A model generated the notes under the pieces. The model worked only from the letters and a program-made list of their open reading frames with translations. It searched no databases and was not told the DNA's origin. The position numbers were made by a program, and so were the translations under genes. From Clostridia bacterium BRH_c25 (GTDB lineage: Bacteria > Bacillota_A > Clostridia > Lutisporales > Lutisporaceae), in contig LOES01000160.1 of NCBI GenBank assembly GCA_001515955.1, positions 1 through 12,902 on the forward strand: DNA of 12,902 nt. Reading direction: 5' to 3'. Shown here in pieces: positions 7,063 to 12,902 of this stretch; within the stretch, counting starts at the first letter, position 1, and each line of letters begins with the position of its first letter.

Positions 7063-8403
7063 ATGACCCTTAAAAGAGCCTTTACTCTTTTTTTATGCGC
7101 TATTTTGGTTGTTTATATATTTTTAGGGCCATCTTTACTGGAGCAAATGAAGGATGACTATAAGAAAAGTCTGGAGCCTGAACATAAGAAGACAGAGTGG
7201 ACCGGGATAATAACTCTATGGGATTATCCAAGACTTGACATCAGAAATGGAACACGTTTCAGCTGGATAAAGGGCAAAATCAGACAATTTGAGAAGCAGA
7301 ACCCAGGAGTGTATATAGAATTCCGGGAGCTTGATTGGCAGGAAGGTCCAACCTTCCTGAAGGCAGCGGCAAAGACAGGGGCGAACCCGGATATTGCGGC
7401 TGTAGGCAGTGATTACTTTTTCATGTCCGGAGGGTATCTGGAGGAGCTGGACAACTATATAGGCTTTGAAGACAGGGCAGACTTTATAGGAAGCATACTT
7501 GACACTGCGACATACAAAGGAAAGCTATACGGAATACCATGGATGACAACTGGCTATACAATGCTTCTGAATACTGATAAACTCAGCGAAAGGAGTGTCA
7601 GTCTTCCTGAAAATGTGGAATGGACCTATGAGCAGTTTGTAGAAGCTTTAAAGCAGCTTACTTACGACACCAACGGCAAGGGCGGACCGGATGTGTTCGG
7701 GTTCAACTCCTTTATTGAGCCTGGTTATTATAATACCTTCGGATTGATAATGAGCGACGGTGCGCAAATAGTGGATGAAGTAACCGGGAAATATATATTC
7801 AATACACCTGAGGCGTTATCAGGACTTACTAAGCTGTATGACCTGAAATATAAGCACAAGGTTACTCACCCGGATTTTGGAGTTATGACTGAAAGTCAGG
7901 CTTGGTCTACATTTTTGAAAGGAGAAACCGCAGTATACATAGGAGGGTCATGGACGGTACCGTTTCTACGAAATTCACAGGGCAGCAGTGGGATAAACTT
8001 TACTGTAGCCAGGTTTCCCACCGGCAAATCGGATGTGCCTTTGTCCATGAGCTCAACAACTTGTTCCTATGCTGTTTTTAAGCAGAAGGATGAGGCTAAA
8101 AGGAAGGTATGTGCAGACTTCATTAAGTTCATAACCACTGCAGAGACACAGGAGGAGCTGATGAATTTCGGGTATTTTCCTGTCAGAAAATCAGGGAAAC
8201 ATCTGTACGAAAATGACAAAGAGATGTATACTATACAGCAGAGCTTATATTTCGCAGAACATCTGCCCAAGGTGGATAACTGGAGCGAAATCGACTTGAT
8301 ATTGCAGACGAAGATAAAGGAAGCACTTCAGGGAAATATAAGTCCCGAGCAAGCTTTGAAGGATGCGGAACGACTGATACAGGGATTGAGCAGTAGACGA
8401 TAG
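7063..8403 (+). CDS. extracellular solute-binding protein family 1 (sugar-type), membrane-anchored, orphan
   Basis: A 446-residue protein of the type that delivers sugars to ABC importers (MalE/UgpB family). After a hydrophobic N-terminus (about 6-22) the mature part begins with TLWDYPRLDIRNGTRFSWIKGKIRQFEKQNPGV-like family sequence. It continues through GANPDIAAVGSDYF, LYGIPWMTTGYTMLLNTDKL, a WTYEQF segment, FLKGETAVYIGGSWTVPFL and FIKFITTAETQEE, all typical family positions. The Cys in LFLCA is a poor lipobox and no AxA cleavage site is obvious, so anchoring by an uncut N-terminal helix is likely, unusual for a Gram-positive binding protein. The ATG follows GGAGGG (7051-7056). No permease or ATPase gene lies on either side, so its transporter and ligand cannot be named. 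Confidence 0.9.
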   Translation: MTLKRAFTLFLCAILVVYIFLGPSLLEQMKDDYKKSLEPEHKKTEWTGIITLWDYPRLDIRNGTRFSWIKGKIRQFEKQNPGVYIEFRELDWQEGPTFLKAAAKTGANPDIAAVGSDYFFMSGGYLEELDNYIGFEDRADFIGSILDTATYKGKLYGIPWMTTGYTMLLNTDKLSERSVSLPENVEWTYEQFVEALKQLTYDTNGKGGPDVFGFNSFIEPGYYNTFGLIMSDGAQIVDEVTGKYIFNTPEALSGLTKLYDLKYKHKVTHPDFGVMTESQAWSTFLKGETAVYIGGSWTVPFLRNSQGSSGINFTVARFPTGKSDVPLSMSSTTCSYAVFKQKDEAKRKVCADFIKFITTAETQEELMNFGYFPVRKSGKHLYENDKEMYTIQQSLYFAEHLPKVDNWSEIDLILQTKIKEALQGNISPEQALKDAERLIQGLSSRR

Positions 8404-8420
8404 GTTTCGAGGTTTCGGGG
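8404..8420. repeat. two 8-bp GTTTCGAG/GTTTCGGG units after the binding-protein gene
   Basis: GTTTCGAGGTTTCGGGG begins immediately after the TAG stop, exactly as the longer array does after the PHP gene. The remaining bases to 8549 hold a small ACCAC-ACG-GTGGT hairpin (8457-8469) and AT-rich sequence, with no gene. Confidence 0.55.
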
Positions 8421-8535
8421 GGACGGGTAACAGGTCTTGCACGGATGTTTTACGGAACCACACGGTGGTATTTCTTAATATTGAATAAAACATATTATTA
8501 TGGACACATTTCAATTAATAGATTTTTTTTACAAA

Positions 8536-8543
8536 CGGAGGAG
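8536..8543 (+). promoter_or_regulatory. ribosome-binding site fixing the CofE-like start
   Basis: CGGAGGAG lies 6 bp before the ATG at 8550. The open frame extends upstream to an ATG at 8445 that lacks such a site, and the extra 35 residues do not resemble the family. Position 8550 is therefore the start. Confidence 0.85.
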
Positions 8544-8549
8544 AATCGT

Positions 8550-9254
8550 ATGACTGAGGTTAAGAGTGCAAGAAAAGAAAAACAGCCTGTAATAGAGTAT
8601 AATGGCAGGAAATATATAAGAATACCGGTGAAGACTCATGTAATAACAAAGGATGACAGCATTGTTGATGTTGTGAAGAAATATGCCCAGGAAACAGTGA
8701 AGGATAATGACATAGTATTCATTAGTGAAAAGGCTGTTGCAATAACACAGGGAAGAGCATACCCCATGTCCGAAATCAAGCCAAGGCCTCTGGCAAAGCT
8801 GCTTTCCAGGTACGTAACCAAAACCCCCTCCGGTATAGGTCTTGGAATACCGGAGACCATGGAAATGGCATTGAGGGAGTGCGGTGTATTGCGGATACTT
8901 TTTGCTGCGGTGATGAGCTTCTTAGGTAAGCTGATCGGACGCAAAGGGGATTTTTACAGGATAGCCGGCTATAAAGCTGCTTCCATAGATGGGCCTACTC
9001 CTAATACATTGCCGCCATATAACAAATACGTTGTGCTTGGACCAGCAAATCCTGATGAAGTGGCAAAGAAAATCAGCGACAGTATAAAAGCAGAGGTTGC
9101 AATAGTCGATATAAACGATTTGGGAGGTAACATTCTGGGAACCTCAAAACAAACACTTGACAGAAAAGCACTTGCAGGCATACTTAGGGACAATCCTTTA
9201 GGTCAGGGGAGTGAGCAGACACCCATGGGAATCATAAGAGATGCGGAAGAATAG
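8550..9254 (+). CDS. CofE-like protein (coenzyme F420-0:L-glutamate ligase family), function uncertain
   Basis: A 234-residue protein with family features: IRIPVKTHVITKDDSI near the N-terminus, NDIVFISEKAVAITQGR (compare the VVAQKIVSKAEGR type in CofE), a GIGLGIPETMEMALRECG segment, TLPPYNKYVVLGPANP, VAIVDINDLGGNILG, and a C-terminal NPLGQGSEQTPMGIIR close to the LGQ-x-x-EQTP motif. True CofE adds glutamates to F420 using GTP. Ordinary clostridia are not known for F420, and homologues like this are common in them with no settled role. A GTP- or metal-dependent ligase on another substrate is possible. The gene lies 27 bp upstream of murB with no terminator between, so the two are probably co-transcribed; a cell-wall link is only a suggestion. 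Confidence 0.8.
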   Translation: MTEVKSARKEKQPVIEYNGRKYIRIPVKTHVITKDDSIVDVVKKYAQETVKDNDIVFISEKAVAITQGRAYPMSEIKPRPLAKLLSRYVTKTPSGIGLGIPETMEMALRECGVLRILFAAVMSFLGKLIGRKGDFYRIAGYKAASIDGPTPNTLPPYNKYVVLGPANPDEVAKKISDSIKAEVAIVDINDLGGNILGTSKQTLDRKALAGILRDNPLGQGSEQTPMGIIRDAEE

Positions 9255-9281
9255 AAAAATCTGAAAGGGGACAGGGTCGTA

Positions 9282-10193
9282 ATGCAGGATTGCTGTAGAA
9301 GCTATACCTCATTAAAACTTGATATAGATTATATGACATATAATGAGTCAATGAAGAATCATACTTCCTTTAAGCTTGGAGGGCCTGCAGACATATTTAT
9401 TGAGCCTGAGAACAGGTTGGAACTGGCCAATGCAATCAGAGTCCTGGGAGAAAATACAGTACCATATTATATTATGGGAAATGGCAGCAATTTACTGGTA
9501 TCTGACAAAGGACTCAGAGGTGCGGTAATTAAAATTGGTGAGAAATTCGGAAACATCACTATAGATGAAAACAAGATAATAACAGAAAGCGGTGTGTTAC
9601 TCTCTACATTGTCCAGGATGGCAGCCAAGAGAAGTCTTGCAGGGATGGAGTTTGCCAGCGGTATCCCCGGATCCCTTGGAGGAGCAGTTGCAATGAATGC
9701 GGGTGCATATGGCGGAGAAATGAAGGATATTGTTGAATGGGTTGAAGTGCTTGATCAGGACCTTGAGCTTGTGAGGCTGCAAAGCTCTGAAATGGAGTTC
9801 GGGTACAGAAAAAGCGTAGTAGAACCCAGAAAATATATAGTTATCAGGTGCTGTTTGAGATTGGAAAAGGGAAATCCCGACGATATCGGCAGAATAATGG
9901 CAGATCTGGCTGAGAAGAGGAAAACCAAGCAGCCGCTGCACCTGCCAAGTGCAGGGAGCACCTTCAAGAGGCCGGAGGGTTGTTTTGCCGGAAAACTCAT
10001 AGAGGATGCGGGGTTGAGAGGCTTTTCCATAGGAGGAGCCCAGGTATCGCCATTACACTGTGGTTTCGTTGTGAATAATGGTAAAGCCACAGCACAGGAT
10101 GTCTATGATCTGATAAAGCATGTTCAGAAGATAGTATTTGAAAAGTTCGATGTAAGGCTTGAGCCGGAGGTTAGAATATTAGGAGAGTTCTAA
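9282..10193 (+). CDS. murB: UDP-N-acetylenolpyruvoylglucosamine reductase
   Basis: A 303-residue FAD enzyme that uses NADPH to reduce UDP-GlcNAc-enolpyruvate to UDP-MurNAc, the second committed step of peptidoglycan synthesis in the cytoplasm. FAD-binding motifs are HTSFKLGGPAD (about 27-37), GNGSNLLVSD (about 66-75) and GIPGSLGGAVAMNAGAYGGE (about 127-146). The catalytic residues are in place: Arg176 (GYRKS), proton-donor Ser226 (SAGSTFKRP) and Glu296 (LEPEVR). The length and absence of the extra insert fit the type II (Gram-positive) form. The ATG at 9282 has GAAAGGGG about 10 bp upstream; internal ATGs at 9333 and after have no better site. In many clostridia murB is followed by rapZ, yvcK and whiA homologues; here a terminator and an unrelated locus follow instead. 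Confidence 0.97.
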   Translation: MQDCCRSYTSLKLDIDYMTYNESMKNHTSFKLGGPADIFIEPENRLELANAIRVLGENTVPYYIMGNGSNLLVSDKGLRGAVIKIGEKFGNITIDENKIITESGVLLSTLSRMAAKRSLAGMEFASGIPGSLGGAVAMNAGAYGGEMKDIVEWVEVLDQDLELVRLQSSEMEFGYRKSVVEPRKYIVIRCCLRLEKGNPDDIGRIMADLAEKRKTKQPLHLPSAGSTFKRPEGCFAGKLIEDAGLRGFSIGGAQVSPLHCGFVVNNGKATAQDVYDLIKHVQKIVFEKFDVRLEPEVRILGEF

Positions 10194-10199
10194 ATTGGG

Positions 10200-10230
10200 A
10201 GGCGTATGACTTTAGTGGTCATACGCCTTT
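10200..10230 (+). terminator. intrinsic terminator of the cofE-like/murB operon
   Basis: An 11-bp perfect stem, AGGCGTATGAC (10200-10210) and GTCATACGCCT (10218-10228), with a TTTAGTG loop, 7 bases after the murB stop. It is followed by a short TT tract, so termination may be moderate. The stem itself is strong. Confidence 0.8.
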
Positions 10231-10322
10231 AGTATGCAAAGCAATCAGAAGTATTTTTAAATTATCATTTTTTACAGAAGGGGGAGTCTTAAAAATAGAA
10301 AAAAGTTAAAATTTTTTTGGGC

Positions 10323-10488
10323 GAAAAATGGCTCCTGATCTGTCAAGCCTTGATAGATAGGTTGCATTAAAGAAGTTTCAAGGAAGAATTAGGCAACCTA
10401 TGAAATCAAGGTATATGCTTTTGCAATATTTGAATTTCGATGTAAGATGTTTATTGCAAAACATATAGATCAGGAGTTTCATTTTTTT
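10323..10488 (+). ncRNA. predicted three-way-junction structured RNA, class not recognised
   Basis: Four long-range helices fit together without crossing. The outer stem pairs CTCCTGATCT (10332-10341) with AGATCAGGAG (10467-10476), and continues outward as AAAAATG (10324-10330) with CATTTTT (10480-10486). Branch one pairs CCTTGAT (10348-10354) with ATCAAGG (10405-10411), then ATAGGTTGC (10357-10365) with GCAACCTAT (10393-10401), leaving a 27-base loop. Branch two pairs TATATG (10412-10417) with CATATA (10462-10467), then TTTTGCAATA (10419-10428) with TATTGCAAAA (10452-10461), leaving a 23-base loop. The outer stem ends in a run of seven T, so it may be a stand-alone small RNA or a cis-acting leader element of the receiver gene 100 bases on. 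I find no core of the TPP, SAM, cobalamin, cyclic-di-GMP, purine, T-box or fluoride classes. Confidence 0.6.
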
Positions 10489-10528
10489 GATCATAATTTA
10501 TGGTGAAATTTTTGTGAAAAGCTCTTTA

Positions 10529-10534
10529 TATAAT
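10529..10534 (+). promoter_or_regulatory. possible -10 element for the receiver/surface-protein operon
   Basis: A perfect TATAAT 57 bp before the TTG start. No convincing TTGACA-like -35 is present at 16-18 bp, so it may need an activator or be chance in AT-rich DNA. If used, the structured RNA would lie outside this transcript. Confidence 0.3.
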
Positions 10535-10561
10535 AATGCTGAAGGAAAAATGTCGTTTTTT

Positions 10562-10585
10562 GTCCTGATTGTAGGACAGGAGGTG
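10562..10585 (+). promoter_or_regulatory. hairpin overlapping the ribosome site of the receiver gene
   Basis: The ribosome site AGGAGGTGG (10578-10586 region) is excellent and fixes the TTG start at 10591. Just upstream, GTCCT (10562-10566) pairs with AGGAC (10573-10577), or TCCTG (10563-10567) pairs with CAGGA (10577-10581), which would cover the site. TCCTGAT also repeats the 5' strand of the RNA outer stem (10333-10339). Confidence 0.45.
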
Positions 10586-10590
10586 GTTAC

Positions 10591-10947
10591 TTGAAGGTAT
10601 ATATATTGGACTTAAAAAACAAAAACAGGGAGAAAATGCTGCAATGGCTGTATGAAGATAAGAGAGTGGAGATTATAGAAAGCTTTGAGGATTATTTAAG
10701 TCTCATAGAGATGGTTGCAAATTCTCCACCGGATTTATGTGTTGTCCGATTAGGGATGGATGGAATACCGGGACTGAAGGTTGCCGACATGGTGAAGCAG
10801 ATCAGTCCGGCTACCAGAACGGTGTTTATCTCCGACAGCAGGGATTATGCGGTGGATGCCTATGAAGTAGGCGCTTATGGGTATCTGCTGGGTCCTGTCA
10901 GCAGGGATAAATTTAACAAATTTTTTTCAAAGGGGGATAAAAAATGA
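10591..10947 (+). CDS. stand-alone pseudo-receiver domain protein (response-regulator fold, no phosphoacceptor Asp)
   Basis: A 118-residue single receiver domain with no DNA-binding part, starting at TTG after a strong AGGAGG site. Its second half reads like a LytTR-type response regulator (RTVFISDSRDYAVDAYEVGAYGYLLGPVSRDKF). At the position of the phosphorylated Asp (normally the D of LLD-x-x-MPG-x-DG) it has Arg53 in VVRLGMDGIPGL. The conserved Lys of the Y-x-L-K-P motif is Gly101, and only one Asp (Asp7) remains of the N-terminal acidic pair; the Thr/Ser is Ser81. It therefore cannot be switched by ordinary phosphotransfer and may act as a protein-binding or oligomerising module. It overlaps the large surface-protein gene by ATGA (10944-10947), indicating coupled translation. 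Its partner is unknown. Confidence 0.8.
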   Translation: MKVYILDLKNKNREKMLQWLYEDKRVEIIESFEDYLSLIEMVANSPPDLCVVRLGMDGIPGLKVADMVKQISPATRTVFISDSRDYAVDAYEVGAYGYLLGPVSRDKFNKFFSKGDKK

Positions 10948-12902
10948 GAAGCAAAAATATGAAAAAAGCACTTGCAATTCTATTGGTGCTTACAATGTGC
11001 CTGCAGCAGCTGCCCCTAAGTGCATTTGCAGCAGATGATACGGTTCCGGTATTAGAAGTGACTGTTGCGCCGGGTACGGCAGACGGCTCTACTACAGTAA
11101 CGGTAACAGACGCTGTATACGAGAAATTTGTAGTCAACATCACAGATTTTTCCGTAGAGATACCAAATATAGGAGATCCAGCGCCTGCCGGCGGTAATGT
11201 CATTGATCCTTACATATCAGGAGACGATATCACAATAGGTATTTTTTCTGCCGGCAGGTACCTGCAGGTGTATAATGTGGATGCTGATGGCAAGGTGGTC
11301 GGATTCTACCAGCAGCAGCTGGCGATAGGTGATATAAAGGAAGGCAAGGCTGTAGACCATGCCATTACTGTTAACGGCAGCAGCTTTCAGGTTGATGGGG
11401 GCGGAAGCTATACAACTCTTGCGGGAGCTCTGGAACAGTGTAATCTTGCAGGGGACGATGGCGAATTGGTCGTCAAGCTGGGGGATGCGGATACCCCCCT
11501 GGCGCTTAATGAAGTCTTCCGCAACACTCCAGCCAATAATCAGTTAATAACCGCTACTTACACCGGCAATATCCAGATACAGAACATTGGAACGGCATAC
11601 GCTGCTGGCTTGGTCATACCCAATGACGTTACCGCTACCTTCCGGAATTTGACCTTAACCCAATCCGGGACAGCGGGTACAGAATTCTATGGTGTGTACT
11701 TGGTCGGCAATGGTTCCCTGAACATCCGGGAGGGAACAAGTATCACTGTAAGCAGTGCCAGTGCCAGATGTGTTCACATAGCGCATTTAGGAGCCGGTAC
11801 GGTAAATATGACGGCGGGCAGCCTGGCTGCCATTGGCAGCGAAGTGTATGGTGCCATAGATAATTATGAAAATGGTACCGTCAATATAAGCGGCGGTGTT
11901 GTCAGCTCCGAGAGTGTGAACGGATCTGCCGTCTACAATCGCAATATATTAAACATATCAGGTACTGCAAGGATTACAGGTAACATATACGGCATATATA
12001 ATTTGGGAAATAATGCAAATGCAAATATAAGCGACGGAACGGTTGAAGCCACATCAGTAAGCGGCAGGGCAATTTATACCGAGGGTACAGGCTCAATAAC
12101 CATGAGCGGAGGTGCGGTAAGAGCAACCAATAATAATAACAGCAATTACGATAACTATGGTATTTATAATAACGGCAGTACTGTCAATATTAGCGGCGGT
12201 ACGGTTTCAACCGCCGGAATCAGGCAATTTGGCAACACTGCTGCAATATTGAATATCGGTACAGCTTCTACTTCCATATCCGGTGCGGCAAACATTACCG
12301 GCACGCGGTACGGCATATACAGCAGCGGTACTAAAACCTCAGATAACGGTGCGGTTTATATCACCGGCGGTACGGTCACAACTACCGGTATCGGAGATTA
12401 TTATGGAACTTCCGTAATAAACGCAGGCACAGGCCTGATAACTATTGCCGGGGGGACTATTTCCAATGCCATTTCATCAGCAGCAGCAATAACAGTCAAC
12501 AACAGCAGTTCAGGTACCATCAATATCAGCGGCGGAACAGTTTCAAAAACCGGTACAGCAGGAGCGGCAGTAAGCAACAGCAGTTCAGGCATAATAAATA
12601 TCAGCAGCGGAACGGTTTCTAACGCCGGCACGATAGCATCTGCGACAGCAGTAAGCAACACCAGCTCAGGCACCATCAATATCAGCGGTGGAACAGTACA
12701 GACAACCAATCCGTCGGCATACTATGCCGTATCGAATACGAATGGCGGAACGGTGAATATCAGCGGAGGAACTGTTTCATGCGCAGGTACGGGAGCATAT
12801 GCGGCAGCAGTCAACCTTAATAACGGGCTAAGCGTACCCACGGTCAGCGCAGTCGATATTTCGGGGGCAGCAAGGATAATTTCAGCTTCAAACAATACGG
12901 TA
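10944..12902 (+). CDS. large secreted surface protein with beta-helix (NISGGTVS) repeats, 3' end outside window
   Basis: The frame is open for 653 codons to the window end with no stop. The N-terminus MRSKNMKKALAILLVLTM... ending LSAFA-ADD is a clear Sec signal peptide, cut near residue 31. About residues 32-150 form a non-repeated region (VAPGTADGSTTVTVTD, FSAGRYLQVYNVDADGKVVGFYQQQ). From about residue 285 on, NISGG-T-V-type units recur about ten times. The last four start at 12522, 12597, 12678 and 12756, 25-27 residues apart, one turn of a right-handed beta-helix. Asn, Gly, Ser and Thr dominate, and only three Cys follow the signal peptide. Such proteins are cell-surface adhesins or polysaccharide-binding factors; no enzyme motif or S-layer anchor is seen yet. 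The ATG has AAGGGGG upstream and overlaps the pseudo-receiver stop. A start at the second Met (10959) is possible. Confidence 0.88.
   Translation, partial: MRSKNMKKALAILLVLTMCLQQLPLSAFAADDTVPVLEVTVAPGTADGSTTVTVTDAVYEKFVVNITDFSVEIPNIGDPAPAGGNVIDPYISGDDITIGIFSAGRYLQVYNVDADGKVVGFYQQQLAIGDIKEGKAVDHAITVNGSSFQVDGGGSYTTLAGALEQCNLAGDDGELVVKLGDADTPLALNEVFRNTPANNQLITATYTGNIQIQNIGTAYAAGLVIPNDVTATFRNLTLTQSGTAGTEFYGVYLVGNGSLNIREGTSITVSSASARCVHIAHLGAGTVNMTAGSLAAIGSEVYGAIDNYENGTVNISGGVVSSESVNGSAVYNRNILNISGTARITGNIYGIYNLGNNANANISDGTVEATSVSGRAIYTEGTGSITMSGGAVRATNNNNSNYDNYGIYNNGSTVNISGGTVSTAGIRQFGNTAAILNIGTASTSISGAANITGTRYGIYSSGTKTSDNGAVYITGGTVTTTGIGDYYGTSVINAGTGLITIAGGTISNAISSAAAITVNNSSSGTINISGGTVSKTGTAGAAVSNSSSGIINISSGTVSNAGTIASATAVSNTSSGTINISGGTVQTTNPSAYYAVSNTNGGTVNISGGTVSCAGTGAYAAAVNLNNGLSVPTVSAVDISGAARIISASNNTV

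Larger units (their letters stand above)
10231..10590. other. long noncoding region between murB and the receiver gene
   Basis: Bases 10231-10322 are AT-rich with A- and T-runs and hold no gene; a weak TTTACA/AATAGA promoter pair (10271-10276, 10294-10299) could serve the structured RNA. The RNA occupies about 10323-10488. From 10489 to 10590 there is a TATAAT (10529-10534) without a good -35, and a small hairpin GTCCT/AGGAC (10562-10566, 10573-10577) directly before the receiver ribosome site. Confidence 0.7.

Noticed and set aside
8445..8549. Longer start for the CofE-like protein
   Set aside because: The 35 extra residues lack a ribosome site and family resemblance; ATG at 8550 has CGGAGGAG.
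10323..10488. Retron-type msr/msd RNA
   Set aside because: An outer stem enclosing two hairpins resembles the a1/a2 layout of retrons, but no reverse transcriptase gene is present in the window and the hairpin tips do not fit.
10323..10488. 6S RNA
   Set aside because: The UCCUGAU start and size are suggestive, but the pairing gives a three-way junction and not a single rod with a central bubble.
11359..11547. Small plus-strand frame inside the surface-protein gene
   Set aside because: It is in another frame of the 10944 gene, whose frame is open over the whole stretch and has a signal peptide and repeats.
12401..12709. Minus-strand 102-residue repeat-rich frame
   Set aside because: It is the antisense shadow of the NISGGTVS repeats.
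10944..12902. Diversity-generating retroelement target
   Set aside because: The repeats are structural beta-helix units; no reverse transcriptase or template repeat is seen.

Overview
The window looks like a chromosome segment of an anaerobic, low-to-moderate GC Firmicute of class Clostridia, probably a cellulose or cello-oligosaccharide user of the Acetivibrio/Ruminiclostridium kind. The evidence is strong AGGAGG-type ribosome sites, frequent TTG starts, a complete glycoside phosphorylase closely resembling Clostridium thermocellum cellobiose phosphorylase as I remember it, and a Gram-positive housekeeping set (uvrC, PspC-domain protein, YcdX-type PHP hydrolase, CofE-like protein, murB). The genus call is inference.

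Layout. Bases 1-2653 hold the 3' end of one GH94 phosphorylase gene and a complete second one, joined by an ATGA overlap. Bases 2664-2913 hold a 250-bp inverted-repeat (MITE-like) element between convergent genes. A minus-strand membrane protein of unknown function follows (2915-3589). Bases 3823-5685 are uvrC, whose leader carries a double-hairpin repeat. Next come a small PspC-domain gene and a PHP hydrolase gene as a pair (5842-6840), an orphan extracellular solute-binding protein (7063-8403), and a CofE-like gene plus murB as a second pair (8550-10193), closed by a good terminator. Repeats built from short 7-8 bp GAGATAC-like or GTTTCGAG-like units recur in four intergenic regions.

The most unusual part is 10231-12902. 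A 397-bp noncoding stretch contains what looks like a compact three-way-junction RNA (about 10323-10488), with four long complementary helices and none of the riboswitch cores I know. It leads into a TTG-started, 118-residue stand-alone receiver domain that has lost the phosphoacceptor Asp (Arg53) and the conserved Lys (Gly101). That gene overlaps by ATGA a very large secreted protein made of NISGGTVS-type beta-helix repeats (10944 to the end of the window, still open). The large gene has no stop inside the window. I propose RNA, pseudo-receiver and surface protein as one regulatory and expression unit. This is inference from position and structure only.

The phosphorylase pair would serve intracellular phosphorolysis of imported cello-oligosaccharides. 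The solute-binding protein may or may not be connected to that, since no permease genes lie beside it. uvrC (nucleotide excision repair) and murB (cell-wall precursor synthesis) are core genes.
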